A DNA stretch of 35,141 nt, from the NCBI GenBank assembly GCA_045565015.1, contig JBJLGD010000025.1, forward strand, positions 1 to 35,141, read 5' to 3'. The DNA is from GCA-2697345 sp045565015. GTDB lineage: Bacteria; Pseudomonadota; Alphaproteobacteria; Rhodobacterales; Rhodobacteraceae. The notes under the pieces are model-generated. The model was not told the DNA's origin and made no database searches. It was given only the letters and a program-made list of their open reading frames with translations. The stretch's first letter is position 1; every line of letters begins with the position of its first letter. The position numbers were made by a program, and so were the translations under genes. Positions 1 to 9,115 of this stretch are shown one piece after another.

Positions 1-273
1 GGCGAACATAGAGTGAAGGCCTGTAATAATTGTTGTACTGCTATAGTTAGCTATTTCGGTTTAACTAATCATTTGGCTATAGTAAAAGTTGGTACCTTTG
101 ATAATCCAAATTCAACGCCTCCAAACGCTCATATTTTTGTTGAGTCTACTGTGGATTGGATAAAAATTCCTGAGGGCAGCACATGCTATAATAAGTTTTA
201 TGAGTTCAAAAAAGCCTGGCCTCCTTTGTCTTATGGGCGTTTGAAAAACGTTAGGAAACTGCAAAATGCATAA
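1..273 (+). CDS. GFA-family (glutathione-dependent formaldehyde-activating-like) protein, 3' part only
   Basis: The frame is open from the first base of the window (GEHRVKACNNCC...), so the gene begins upstream. The GTG at 13 is unlikely to be the true start. A CNNC pair followed by GTFDNP, then HIFVES and VDW, matches the second half of the GFA/Mss4-like zinc fold: a CxxC zinc ligand pair, then (V/K)GT(L/F)D, then HIF..S...W. Family members are small zinc proteins of roughly 130-160 residues, often annotated as formaldehyde-activating or as unknown, and the substrate here cannot be predicted. The aminotransferase follows after 80 nt on the same strand. The family call is fairly good; the function is unknown. 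Confidence 0.7.
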   Translation, partial: GEHRVKACNNCCTAIVSYFGLTNHLAIVKVGTFDNPNSTPPNAHIFVESTVDWIKIPEGSTCYNKFYEFKKAWPPLSYGRLKNVRKLQNA

Positions 274-353
274 TAATTTATTATAGACTAAAAAATTAAT
301 GAATGCTGGTATAAAAGTTTGAGAATTCTTGGTCACTTTAAAAAGGTAAACTG

Positions 354-1544
354 ATGAGCAAAGATATTCATAATAAAGTTACTCCAACAGAAATGCTTAG
401 TCAGCGAAGTAGAAAATTAGCCCCTAGCTTAATTAGAGAAATCTCTGAAGAAGCATACGGAATAAAAGATATAATACCCTTGTGGTTTGGTGAGGGTTGT
501 TGGCCTACCTCGCACATAGCTGTCGAAGCGGTAAATAAAGCTCTTCGGGAGAACGATCACTTTTATCAACCTAATAGTGGAAAACCGCAACTGCGTGAAG
601 ACATATGTAAATATTACGAGAAAGTTTATAATTTAAACATTAGAGTCCCAAATGTTACAGTGACGGCATCAGGAATGAACGGACTTGCCTTAGTGGCACA
701 GGCATTAGTTTCGCAAAATGATAAAGTAGTAGCTATAGAACCCTCATGGCCAAACATTGCAGAGACATTCCGAATTAGCGGTGCAGAAATTTCCACTATT
801 ACACTCGGTATAAAAAACAATCGTTGGACTCTAGATATGGATCAGCTCCTTAGTATGATAACAAATGTTACTAAAGCTGTTCTAATAAATTCACCCAATA
901 ATCCTACTGGTTGGACAATGTCAAAAGCTGATCAACATCGTCTTTTAGAGCACTGCAGAAAAACAAATACTTGGATAGTTGCAGATGATGTTTATTCAAG
1001 GCTCTCTTATAGTGGACCTTATGCCCCAAACTTCTTAAAAATTTGTGATTCTAATGATCTTGTAATTTCAGTTAATAGCTTCTCAAAAGCTTGGTCAATG
1101 ACTGGTTGGAGGCTTGGCTGGATAGTTGCTCCAAAACAATTAGAATCGGTACTAGCTATGCTTACTGAATTCAATATAGCTGGACCATCTGGCTTTATTC
1201 AGGCAGCGGGGGCCAAAATAATTAGAGATGGAGAGAGTGAAGTTCAAAACTTGCAAAAACGGCTATCAGACGCGCTAATACTGACAGAAGAGAGATTGCG
1301 AAAAATTCCTAATGTTTCGTTCGTAAAACCTGAAGGAGCTTTCTATAGTTTATTTCGGGTAAAAGATGTCACCGACAGCCTAACACTTGCAAAGGATTTA
1401 TGTCGTGAAGCCAAGGTAGGATTAGCTCCAGGAATTGCATTCGGCACTGATGGTGAGGGTTGTTTAAGGCTCTGTTATGCGCAGCCATTAGATATCTTAA
1501 ACTTGGCTTTTGATCGACTTGAAAATTACTTTTTATCACGGTAG
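354..1544 (+). CDS. PLP-dependent class I/II aminotransferase
   Basis: This 396-residue protein is the usual length for fold-type I aspartate-aminotransferase-like enzymes. Visible hallmarks are PNNPTGW (substrate carboxylate and PLP contacts), VADDVYS (the Asp that pairs with the pyridine nitrogen) and SFSKAWSMTGWRLGW, with K245 as the Schiff-base lysine. The C-terminal R of CLRLCYA is in the position of the alpha-carboxylate-binding arginine. It would move an amino group between an amino acid and a 2-oxoacid in the cytoplasm; substrate specificity cannot be read from the sequence. The start is the ATG after AAAAAGG. An ABC exporter follows 53 nt downstream on the same strand, so the two may be co-transcribed. 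Confidence 0.9.
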   Translation: MSKDIHNKVTPTEMLSQRSRKLAPSLIREISEEAYGIKDIIPLWFGEGCWPTSHIAVEAVNKALRENDHFYQPNSGKPQLREDICKYYEKVYNLNIRVPNVTVTASGMNGLALVAQALVSQNDKVVAIEPSWPNIAETFRISGAEISTITLGIKNNRWTLDMDQLLSMITNVTKAVLINSPNNPTGWTMSKADQHRLLEHCRKTNTWIVADDVYSRLSYSGPYAPNFLKICDSNDLVISVNSFSKAWSMTGWRLGWIVAPKQLESVLAMLTEFNIAGPSGFIQAAGAKIIRDGESEVQNLQKRLSDALILTEERLRKIPNVSFVKPEGAFYSLFRVKDVTDSLTLAKDLCREAKVGLAPGIAFGTDGEGCLRLCYAQPLDILNLAFDRLENYFLSR

Positions 1545-1597
1545 GAGAAAAACAGTTGTAATAAAGGCTTTATCGCTTTTTTTAATGCAGGATAAAG

Positions 1598-3433
1598 ATG
1601 TTTAGATTTTTTGAAAATTTGGTGGATCCTTATACCAAATATCAAAATACTGATATGCCACCCAGAACACTTTTTTCATTTATGTGGCAATATTCTCAGC
1701 CATTCAAAAAAGTATTTGCTTGGGCTGCTATTACTTCAGTAATCGTTGCTTTTGTGGAAATAGGCCTAATATATTATATGGGTTGGATTATTGATATTTT
1801 ATCTAGTGATCCAAAGAAAGTGTGGGCTCAGCATGGAACATTTTTAATTATTCTAGCCGTCTTCATATTGTTTGTGCGCCCGACTATTCATGTCATAAAT
1901 GTAGCTTTAATGAACAATACAATCCTACCTAACTATGCTACACTCTATCGGTGGCGGGCACATCGACACGTATTGCGACAATCCGTAGGCTGGTTTGAAA
2001 ATGACTTTGCAGGTCGAATAGCTAATAGAATTATGCAAACACCTCCTGCCGCTGGTGAAGCAGTTTTTCAAGTTTTTGATGCGATTACTTTTGCATTAGC
2101 TTACCTCATAGGGGCTTGGATAATGCTGGTTCAGGCGGATTGGAGACTTTCAATACCTTTAATAATTTGGTTTGTTTTATATTCCCTACTTACCCGATGG
2201 ACAATCCAACGTGTTGGTCCGGCATCAAAAGCATCATCAGACGCGAGATCTACCGTAACTGGAAGGGTTGTTGACGCTTATACTAACATTCATTCAGTAA
2301 AAATGTTTGCGCAGGGTAATGCAGAATTAGATTATGCCAAGCAGGCAATAGAAAATACTAGGAAAACCTTTCAGACTGAAATGCGTATTTCGACCAAACA
2401 AGAAATTGGATTAGTTTTGTTGAACGGTTTATTGGTCGTAGGGGTGGTAGGTTGGGCTCTAATATTATGGGCCCAAGCTGAAGCCAGCGTAGGTATTGTT
2501 GCAGCTGCAACAGCCCTTACCTTGCGGTTAAATGGTATGACTGGTTGGATTATGTGGGCTCTATCTTCATTCTTTCGTCAATTAGGAGTAGTATCGGAAG
2601 GCCTGGAAACAATCTCTCATCCCATAGAAATGACTGACATAAAAAATGCAAAGCCCCTAAAAATTACTAATGGATTAATTGAATTTAAAGGTCTGTCACA
2701 TCATTATGGCCGCAAAAGCGGAGGTCTTTCAAATGTATCGTTATCTATAATGCCAGGTGAAAAAATTGGCTTAGTTGGTAGATCTGGGGCAGGAAAGTCA
2801 ACTCTCCTAAAACTTTTACTTAGATTTTATGAAGTTGAGTCTGGTAGTATTTTAATCGATGGTCAGAGTGTCTCGTTAGTCAGTCAAGATAGTTTGAGAC
2901 AGCAAATTGGAATGGTTCAGCAAGAAGGCTCGTTACTCCATCGTTCAATTAAAGAAAATATACTATATGGGCGTGAAGAAGCGTCTCGAGAAGAAATGAT
3001 TAATGCCACTAAGAAAGCAGAAGCACATAATTTTATTTTAAAATTAATAGATATGGAGGGTCGGCTTGGTTATGATGCTCATGTTGGTGAACGTGGCGTT
3101 AAGCTTTCAGGTGGAGAACGTCAGCGCATTACTTTGGCTCGCGCTATCTTAAAAAATGCACCAATCCTGTTATTAGATGAAGCAACCAGTGCTTTGGATA
3201 GTGAAGTTGAAGCGGAAATACAGAAAACTCTTTACGGTATGATGGAGGGGAAGACAGTTATAGCAATCGCACATCGACTATCCACTATTGCTCAAATGGA
3301 TAAAATTTTTGTAATGGATAATGGGTCAATTGTTGAAAGTGGAACCCATACAGAACTGTTATCTAAAAACGGATTATATGGCAGCTTCTGGACACACCAA
3401 TCGGGAGGTTTCATTAATATTGAGAAAAACTAA
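1598..3433 (+). CDS. ABC exporter, fused membrane and ATPase domains (MsbA/MDR type)
   Basis: The 611-residue half-transporter has an N-terminal membrane domain (residues about 35-340, about six hydrophobic segments) and a C-terminal nucleotide-binding domain (about 360-600). The latter carries Walker A GRSGAGKS (394-401), signature LSGGE (503-507), Walker B LLLDEATSALD (from 524) and the switch histidine in AHRLST. This architecture works as a homodimer or heterodimer that exports lipids, peptides or drugs across the inner membrane. No partner half-transporter is adjacent, so a homodimer is likely. It follows the aminotransferase and ends 1 nt from the convergent flavin monooxygenase. The substrate is unknown. 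Confidence 0.92.
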   Translation: MFRFFENLVDPYTKYQNTDMPPRTLFSFMWQYSQPFKKVFAWAAITSVIVAFVEIGLIYYMGWIIDILSSDPKKVWAQHGTFLIILAVFILFVRPTIHVINVALMNNTILPNYATLYRWRAHRHVLRQSVGWFENDFAGRIANRIMQTPPAAGEAVFQVFDAITFALAYLIGAWIMLVQADWRLSIPLIIWFVLYSLLTRWTIQRVGPASKASSDARSTVTGRVVDAYTNIHSVKMFAQGNAELDYAKQAIENTRKTFQTEMRISTKQEIGLVLLNGLLVVGVVGWALILWAQAEASVGIVAAATALTLRLNGMTGWIMWALSSFFRQLGVVSEGLETISHPIEMTDIKNAKPLKITNGLIEFKGLSHHYGRKSGGLSNVSLSIMPGEKIGLVGRSGAGKSTLLKLLLRFYEVESGSILIDGQSVSLVSQDSLRQQIGMVQQEGSLLHRSIKENILYGREEASREEMINATKKAEAHNFILKLIDMEGRLGYDAHVGERGVKLSGGERQRITLARAILKNAPILLLDEATSALDSEVEAEIQKTLYGMMEGKTVIAIAHRLSTIAQMDKIFVMDNGSIVESGTHTELLSKNGLYGSFWTHQSGGFINIEKN

Positions 3434-3434
3434 A

Positions 3435-5324
3435 TTATACTTTTTTTAGCATGAAGCGGTTAAAAAAATTAGAGATATCTTCATAGGCATTGATCGGTAA
3501 GATATGAGAAATATATTGATCTGGCCGAATAATAACAATGCAACCCTTAAATCTATCAATTCCACGAAGATCAAAGATATTATTTTTCTCGTTAATATTG
3601 GAACAATAGACCTTCTCATAATCAATTAGATTATAATTCCCTTTTCGTGGCCTTAAGAGTGAGGGAACAGTTGAAATATCGAACTCGCGATGCATTTCTT
3701 GGAATACTGCTCTTACATCAATCAGAGCATCAATATCCGATTCCTCAGGAGTAAATTGAACTATTGGCGACGCCTTATCTTTTTCCAGAAAATCACATAA
3801 ATTCTGTATACCAGACGACCCAGAGAATATAAAAAGACGCCAACGACCATCCGCTTTAATAGAGTGCCCAAGTTGACAGGGCTTAGCATCAGCTAGTCTT
3901 ATTACTTTTGCTGAATGAAACCTCGTACCAATACGTAGGCCTTTGGCTAAGCACTGGAATGTTCGTTCCCCTTGAATAACTGAAGGAGGATAACAAGTTG
4001 CTGTTCCCGCAGTAAAATGGCCATGGCGAATAAAATATTTTTTAAATTCCTCGGGATCGACTCCATTTGGCTCTATTTCACTCTTGGGGGTTGCGCTAAA
4101 CATTCCAGCAAATTCTCGATCAAAATCAATCAATTCTTGTGCAATTCGTTGTCTTTCTAACGAATATGTCTTTAGTAATTCCGGTTTTGACTGCCCTCGC
4201 AAAACAGCGGCAATTTTCCAACCTAGATTAAAGGTGTCAGCCATTGAAACATTCATACCCTGACCAGCTTTGGGACTATGCGTGTGACAAGCATCACCAG
4301 CTATAAATACTCTCGCATTATCGATCTCATCATTAATAGTGTCATCGAAGCTTTCAGACAAGCGTTGGCCTATTTCATAAACAGACCACCACGCTATTTC
4401 TTTTACGTCAAATTTATAAGGATAAAGAATATTCTGCGCTACTCTCACGAGCCTACTTGATGTTATTCTTTTATTAGACACACGCTCATTTTTATTCAAT
4501 TTATCCATCTCAATATAAAGACGAACCATGTACCCACCTTCTCTAGGTATGATCAGTAAATTACCATCAGAGGCTGACTGAATTAAAGACTTCAGACGAA
4601 TATCTGGAAAATCAGTTACAGCCAATACATCCATCACGCCCCAGGCTTTATTTGCGGAGTCCCCATATAGCTGTAAACCAAGAGTTTCCCTAACAACACT
4701 TCTTGCACCCTCACAACCGACTACAAACCTAGCTTTTATGTTGTCAATTTTACCACCAGCACTATCACCTAAGTGTTCTATCCTCGCACGAACAGGATAC
4801 TCCGCAGATTTATTCAGATTTAAGTTAAGAAGTTTTCGACTATAGTGTGGGCTAAGTCCACTCACAGAATTCTTCATAATATCAAGATAAAAATCATGTA
4901 CACGAGCTTGGTTAAGAATAACATGAGGAAATTCAGATAAGTCATCTTCTGTATCTTGAATTCTTCCACTCCGAATTATATGCTTTTTTGATTTTACATT
5001 TGGCTTCCAAAACGTAGTCTCATTTACCCAATACGCCTCTTTAAGAACTTTTTCTGAAAACCCAAATGCCTCAAACATCTCAACTGTTCGACAAGCAATA
5101 CCGTCAGCTTGACCAATTTCTAATGGTCCTGGTTTCATATCAATAATGCAAACACTGATCTCAGGAAAACTCACTAATTGTGCTGCTAAAGTTAATCCGG
5201 CAGGACCACACCCTATTATAAGTACATCAACTTTTGAGGGAATTTTTTGAAGGTAATTAGCCTTTTTAGTTGCATTATAGACATTTGGGTCACCCGTCTG
5301 ATATCCGTTAAGGTGGTATTGCAT
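3435..5324 (-). CDS. FAD-dependent aromatic hydroxylase, phenol 2-monooxygenase / 3-hydroxybenzoate 4-monooxygenase (MobA) type
   Basis: About 629 residues, the length of PheA/MobA enzymes, which are longer than the 400-residue PobA group because of a thioredoxin-like C-terminal domain. It shows the N-terminal dinucleotide motif IIGCGPAGLTLAAQL (about residue 37), GCEGARSVVRETLG (NADPH/FAD DG motif, about 204) and FIAGDACHTHSPKAGQGMN (FAD ribityl GD motif, about 341). The residues after about 450 fit the C-terminal domain. Such enzymes hydroxylate phenols or hydroxybenzoates using NAD(P)H and O2. I place the start at the ATG at 5324 rather than the TTG one codon upstream, with AAGGA 9 nt before it. 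It is divergent from the acyl-CoA synthetase. The exact substrate is unknown; phenolic acids are likely. Confidence 0.85.
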   Translation of the reverse strand: MQYHLNGYQTGDPNVYNATKKANYLQKIPSKVDVLIIGCGPAGLTLAAQLVSFPEISVCIIDMKPGPLEIGQADGIACRTVEMFEAFGFSEKVLKEAYWVNETTFWKPNVKSKKHIIRSGRIQDTEDDLSEFPHVILNQARVHDFYLDIMKNSVSGLSPHYSRKLLNLNLNKSAEYPVRARIEHLGDSAGGKIDNIKARFVVGCEGARSVVRETLGLQLYGDSANKAWGVMDVLAVTDFPDIRLKSLIQSASDGNLLIIPREGGYMVRLYIEMDKLNKNERVSNKRITSSRLVRVAQNILYPYKFDVKEIAWWSVYEIGQRLSESFDDTINDEIDNARVFIAGDACHTHSPKAGQGMNVSMADTFNLGWKIAAVLRGQSKPELLKTYSLERQRIAQELIDFDREFAGMFSATPKSEIEPNGVDPEEFKKYFIRHGHFTAGTATCYPPSVIQGERTFQCLAKGLRIGTRFHSAKVIRLADAKPCQLGHSIKADGRWRLFIFSGSSGIQNLCDFLEKDKASPIVQFTPEESDIDALIDVRAVFQEMHREFDISTVPSLLRPRKGNYNLIDYEKVYCSNINEKNNIFDLRGIDRFKGCIVIIRPDQYISHILPINAYEDISNFFNRFMLKKV

Positions 5325-5459
5325 CAAGTTTATTCCTTCATTTATTTGAAAGGTTTAAATAATATTTTATAAGTTATAAGACGGTAAGAAAAGAGAAATA
5401 TTAGGTATACGGTCCACGATAAAACGCCTTTAGAAATTTTAGGCATTTAAAATCTTTCC

Positions 5460-5473
5460 AGGAGGTTAATATT
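5460..5473 (+). promoter_or_regulatory. Strong ribosome binding site pointing at an ATT start codon
   Basis: AGGAGG at 5460-5465 is followed by a 5-nt spacer (TTAAT) and then ATT at 5471, in frame with the acyl-CoA synthetase. The gene at 15238 has the same arrangement (GGAGG, five bases, ATG). No in-frame ATG, GTG or TTG exists between the upstream stop at 5420 and 5600, although residues well upstream of 5600 already read as synthetase sequence. Confidence 0.65.
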
Positions 5474-7015
5474 TATAATCATATCATTTCAGACCCAAAT
5501 ACTTCGATTACCCGGAGTGATCTAGAGGTAAGAGCTGCTAAAGGGGCTAGTCTACTAAAATATCATGGAGTTCGTAACGACGATAGAGTTGCTATCATTA
5601 TGCGAAATGATGTTACTTGTTGCGAGGTGATGCGAGCAATCGCATTAGCTGGAGGAGTAACGGTACAGATAAATTGGCATGGAGAACCACAGGAAGTTTC
5701 TGATATATTAAACGATTGTAAAGCTAAGTTAGTTATTTCACATAGAGATTTTCTTAAAAAATTAGAAGCTACTCTCAAAAAAGTTATGGTTATAGGCGTA
5801 AAGCCTCCTGAAGCCATAAAATTAGCTTATAAGCTTATTGAATGTTCTAGTGACCTCGATTCAAGCGTTCCAGAGTGGTCAAGATTAATTGAAAAAGAGA
5901 CACCTCTATCTCGAAAAGTACCGATGCGACCCATGATGCGATACACTTCCGGTTCTACTGGAAAACCTAAAGGTATTATTCGTGCTCAGAAGACTACAAA
6001 AAATGGGATAGTTGACTACTACCTAACATTACGCAAGCTTGCTAAAAAAATGTTTTCCTTCCATTTTGATGCGCATTTCATGACAGCTGCGCCATTATAT
6101 CACTCGGGACCAAGCACACTAATTTCTATGGCATTGGCAATGGAAAATATGTCAGCAACAGTTCTCCCCCGTTTTGATCCAGAAAATTTTCTTAAGAGCA
6201 TAGAAGAGAAAAAAATTACGCATATTTATTTAGTTCCAACGATGATGGCGCGTCTTCTCAAATTACCAAAAATGATAAAAAAACAATATGATTTATCGTC
6301 ATTAGAGTTTTGCGTATCGACAGGCTCTCCATGGCCTCACGAAATAAAAAAAGCCATGATTGACTGGTGGGGGCCAGTATTTTGGGAAACCTATGGAGCT
6401 TCCGAACTGGGTTTCATAACACTTGTGTCATCTAAGGAAGCATTGGAACGACCCGGAACAGTGGGTAAAATTCAACACGGTGGATCAATAAAAATTTTTG
6501 ATGCTAATCAAAACCCGTTACCTCAAGGGGAGGTTGGTGATATTTATGTAAAAACTGATGCATTCGGTCATTTTGTTTATTCCGCTTCAAACAAGGATGA
6601 AAAACGGCAAGAAATCGAAGAGCATGTTTCAGTCGGAGACATAGGTTGGATCGATCAAGACGGTTATCTTTTTGTTTCAGATCGAAAAAAAGATATGATA
6701 ATATCAGGAGGTGTTAACATTTTTCCTACCGAAATTGAGAGTTATTTAATCGATGCACCTTTCATAGACGATGTTGCGGTTTTTGGAGCCCCAGATGATG
6801 AGTTTGGTGAAAAAATTATTGCAGCGATACAACCTGCTCAGGACTGGCAGGCAAACGAAATAGACGTCATAAAATGGTTAGATGGAAAGTTAGCAAGATT
6901 TAAGCACCCAAAAGAAATCGAATTTCATATAGCCTTACCCAGAGAAGATAGTGGAAAAATTTTTAAAGCAAAACTAAGAGAACCTTATTGGATAGGAGCT
7001 AATCGTAAAATCTAA
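5471..7015 (+). CDS. Acyl-CoA synthetase / AMP-dependent ligase, apparently starting at ATT
   Basis: This ANL-superfamily ligase activates a carboxylic acid as acyl-AMP and then acyl-CoA. The P-loop-like motif YTSGSTGKPKG is at about residues 158-168, the motif WETYGASELG lies mid-protein, and SDRKKDMIISGGVNIFPTE is the hinge/A8 motif. PREDSGKIFKAKLR carries the C-terminal catalytic lysine. Starting at the first ATG (5600) would cut off the normal N-terminus: in-frame residues from 5471 read as a typical family start, including TRSDLEVRAAKGASLL and GVRNDDRVAI. The ATT start gives 514 residues, a normal family length. It is divergent from the hydroxylase and convergent with the CMD gene. The substrate could be an aromatic or short-chain acid; this is inferred from context only. 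Confidence 0.85.
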   Translation: MYNHIISDPNTSITRSDLEVRAAKGASLLKYHGVRNDDRVAIIMRNDVTCCEVMRAIALAGGVTVQINWHGEPQEVSDILNDCKAKLVISHRDFLKKLEATLKKVMVIGVKPPEAIKLAYKLIECSSDLDSSVPEWSRLIEKETPLSRKVPMRPMMRYTSGSTGKPKGIIRAQKTTKNGIVDYYLTLRKLAKKMFSFHFDAHFMTAAPLYHSGPSTLISMALAMENMSATVLPRFDPENFLKSIEEKKITHIYLVPTMMARLLKLPKMIKKQYDLSSLEFCVSTGSPWPHEIKKAMIDWWGPVFWETYGASELGFITLVSSKEALERPGTVGKIQHGGSIKIFDANQNPLPQGEVGDIYVKTDAFGHFVYSASNKDEKRQEIEEHVSVGDIGWIDQDGYLFVSDRKKDMIISGGVNIFPTEIESYLIDAPFIDDVAVFGAPDDEFGEKIIAAIQPAQDWQANEIDVIKWLDGKLARFKHPKEIEFHIALPREDSGKIFKAKLREPYWIGANRKI

Positions 7016-7022
7016 CTATTTT

Positions 7023-7397
7023 CTACTCCAAAACTTTTTTTGCTACCCTAAAGCACTCAAGCGCCTGAGGCACCCCACAATAAATAGCTATAACATGTAT
7101 GATCGCACGAATTTCTTCTTTAGTTACACCATTTCTTACTGCTCCACGACAATGGAGCTCCCACTCCGTCATTTTCCCTAAAGCGCCAATCATTGAAAGA
7201 TTCATCATACTTCGGGTTTTCGCATCTATGACCTCATCTCCCCATCCAAAGCCCCAACACCAAGCAGTCATCGCCTCTTGGAAAGGGCGCGTAAAATCAT
7301 CAGCATTAGCAATATTATTCTCTACGTATTCGGCTCCCAGTGTTTGCTTACGTTTTTCAAGTCCTTTTAGGAACAGGTCTTCATCAAAGATACCCAT
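7023..7397 (-). CDS. Carboxymuconolactone decarboxylase (CMD/AhpD) family protein
   Basis: A 124-residue protein with the PcaC-like pattern: RSMMNLSMIGALGK, then E.ELHCRGAVRNGVTKEEI, then IAIYCGVPQALECF. In true PcaC this fold decarboxylates 4-carboxymuconolactone in the protocatechuate branch of the beta-ketoadipate pathway. No other pca gene is in the window, so an orthologous role is not proven. The AhpD CxxC peroxidase motif is absent, arguing against an alkylhydroperoxidase role. The ATG is preceded by AAGGA. It lies 48 nt downstream of the amidase stop on the same strand... the amidase is transcribed first, so the two may form one transcript. The acyl-CoA synthetase converges on it from the other side. 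Confidence 0.8.
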   Translation of the reverse strand: MGIFDEDLFLKGLEKRKQTLGAEYVENNIANADDFTRPFQEAMTAWCWGFGWGDEVIDAKTRSMMNLSMIGALGKMTEWELHCRGAVRNGVTKEEIRAIIHVIAIYCGVPQALECFRVAKKVLE

Positions 7398-7445
7398 TTT
7401 ATATTCCTTTCTTTTTCATTTTTTGGCACGATAAAATAACTTGGA

Positions 7446-8879
7446 TTAGTGTTCCATTTTTTCCCAAAGATGCTTTTGAAATGTTCCAACACGTGCTTCA
7501 ATTGCACTCATGGCGTCTACGATTAAGTCTTCCCTCCAGCGTTGACCAATTAACTGAACATTGATTGGCTGAATTGTAGAACCAGAGCCAGAAATATAGG
7601 TAGGCATGCAACCCGCTGGTTGACCAATAAAATTCATTGAATATGACCATAAAGCTGAACCCAAAACTGCCTTTACTCCATTCAAACCTTCTGTATCCCG
7701 GCCAGGTGAAAAGAATGGCTGAGGTAAAAAGGGAGAAAGGATAATTGGATAATCATTTAAAAATAGAGACCATTTTCGGGCATAATATGTTCGTTTAGCC
7801 ATCATTTCTATCAACTCATCAGCTTCAAAAGGTGGAAAATAATTAAAATAATCAGCAAAAATTTGTTGTATTGTTTCAGAACCATCTTGCTTGATATCTT
7901 TGCCCAACATAATGCTGACCTCACCCATCAGTGCACGAAAACCAACAGTACCTGTCTCTTCAAGAAAGGATATGTTTTTTTCTTCTACTTTGTACCCAGC
8001 ATCAACCAAGGCATCCGCTGCGACCTGAAGTGCTTTTGTTACTTCCGGATGCATCTCAAATCCAGGAGTCTCCTGACAAAATGCTACTCGTACTGGCTCG
8101 TTTTTTAATGTAGAACGGTATTCCAAGGGAACATGGAATGGGTCATGAGCGTCAGTCTTAATTACGGCCGGCATAGCTAAATCTAAGTCTTTAACAGATC
8201 GGGTTAATAAACCTTGAACAGACATTGACTGTGCAAGCATACCTCTTTCAGTTTTCTGAGTTCCATTCCACGCAGGTATTCTACCTAAACCTGGTTTTAC
8301 CGTTACAGCGCCATTTGCAGCTGCAGGAAAACGCAACGAACCACCAATATCATTTCCATGTGCTAAAGAACCTATCCCTGCCATTACAGCTGAACCTGCA
8401 CCTCCAGAGGAACCACCCGCTGAAACATGTGAGCCCCATGGATTATGAGTACGTCCGTGTAATACATTATCAGTATCAGCTCTAAAGGAAAATTCTGGTG
8501 TGTTAGTGCGCCCGAGAATTATGGCACCAGAGTCTTGAAGGTTTTTTACCACGGGGGAGTCCGACTCCGCTATTATATCTCGGAGAGCGTAAACACCATT
8601 TGAGGTAGGACAACCTCTTTGGTCAACATTAATTTTAACAGTAACTGGAACACCGTGTAAGCTACCTATTCTGGCTCCTGAATTTCTCGTTTTATCTAAT
8701 TCCTCAGCCCGATTTAGAGCCTGTTCCGAAAGGTCCATTACAACAGCATTTAAAACTGGATTTACTTCATGCATTCGATCAATATTCGATTGGATGACGG
8801 AAACCGCTGAAATAGACCCAGTTGAAGTTGCTTTTACAACTTCTGCTGCCCCAAGTTTCCATAAATCATTTTTTTTCAT
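7446..8879 (-). CDS. Amidase-signature family hydrolase
   Basis: This 477-residue amidase hydrolyses a carboxamide to acid plus ammonia or amine. The Ser-cisSer-Lys triad can be assigned: K82 in VTVKINV, S157 in GGSSGG, and nucleophile S181 in NDIGGSLRFP. S181 lies 24 residues after S157, the spacing known from fatty acid amide hydrolase. There is no signal peptide, so it should be cytoplasmic. The partner genes GatB/GatC are absent and the sequence resembles catabolic amidases rather than GatA. It is divergent from the small 9116 gene across an AT-rich, palindrome-rich promoter and lies upstream of the CMD gene. The substrate is unknown. Confidence 0.9.
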   Translation of the reverse strand: MKKNDLWKLGAAEVVKATSTGSISAVSVIQSNIDRMHEVNPVLNAVVMDLSEQALNRAEELDKTRNSGARIGSLHGVPVTVKINVDQRGCPTSNGVYALRDIIAESDSPVVKNLQDSGAIILGRTNTPEFSFRADTDNVLHGRTHNPWGSHVSAGGSSGGAGSAVMAGIGSLAHGNDIGGSLRFPAAANGAVTVKPGLGRIPAWNGTQKTERGMLAQSMSVQGLLTRSVKDLDLAMPAVIKTDAHDPFHVPLEYRSTLKNEPVRVAFCQETPGFEMHPEVTKALQVAADALVDAGYKVEEKNISFLEETGTVGFRALMGEVSIMLGKDIKQDGSETIQQIFADYFNYFPPFEADELIEMMAKRTYYARKWSLFLNDYPIILSPFLPQPFFSPGRDTEGLNGVKAVLGSALWSYSMNFIGQPAGCMPTYISGSGSTIQPINVQLIGQRWREDLIVDAMSAIEARVGTFQKHLWEKMEH

Positions 8880-8921
8880 AATAGTTCACCTTTTTTGAAT
8901 TTCTGACAATCAAGATTAATA

Positions 8922-8963
8922 TAAATTAATTTATTAATATCAAGGTATCTATAAATTAATTTA
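8922..8963. promoter_or_regulatory. Two copies of palindrome TAAATTAATTTA, 30 bp apart
   Basis: The perfect 12-bp palindrome TAAATTAATTTA occurs at 8922-8933 and again at 8952-8963, each preceded by TA. It lies in the 236-bp divergent promoter region between the amidase and the 9116 gene. Identical copies about three helical turns apart suggest a paired repressor operator, but A/T-only sequence makes chance more likely than for a mixed-base site. Confidence 0.4.
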
Positions 8964-9034
8964 AGTCTACTGGTAAGCGACGGCGATAAAAAACCAGCAG
9001 TAACAAACTTTAATAGAAGGTATAGCTTAAATTT

Positions 9035-9050
9035 AAAATTAATTAATTTT
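9035..9050. promoter_or_regulatory. 16-bp A/T palindrome
   Basis: AAAATTAATTAATTTT is a perfect palindrome 66 nt upstream of the ATG at 9116. It shares the core TTAATT with the palindromes at 8922 and 8952. It could be a third operator or simply AT-rich promoter DNA. Confidence 0.25.
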
Positions 9051-9115
9051 ATTCTTGCTGGTAATAAATTTGTGAGTTAACACCCAAATCAAATTTAGTA
9101 TGAAAGGATTCAAAT

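Noticed and set aside
1568..1580. Inverted repeat ATAAAGGCTTTAT before the ABC exporter
   Set aside because: The centre is a single base, so it cannot form a hairpin, and it is too short and isolated to argue for an operator.
7863..8485. Plus-strand open frames opposite the amidase
   Set aside because: They lie wholly antisense to a well-conserved amidase and show no recognisable domain or ribosome site.
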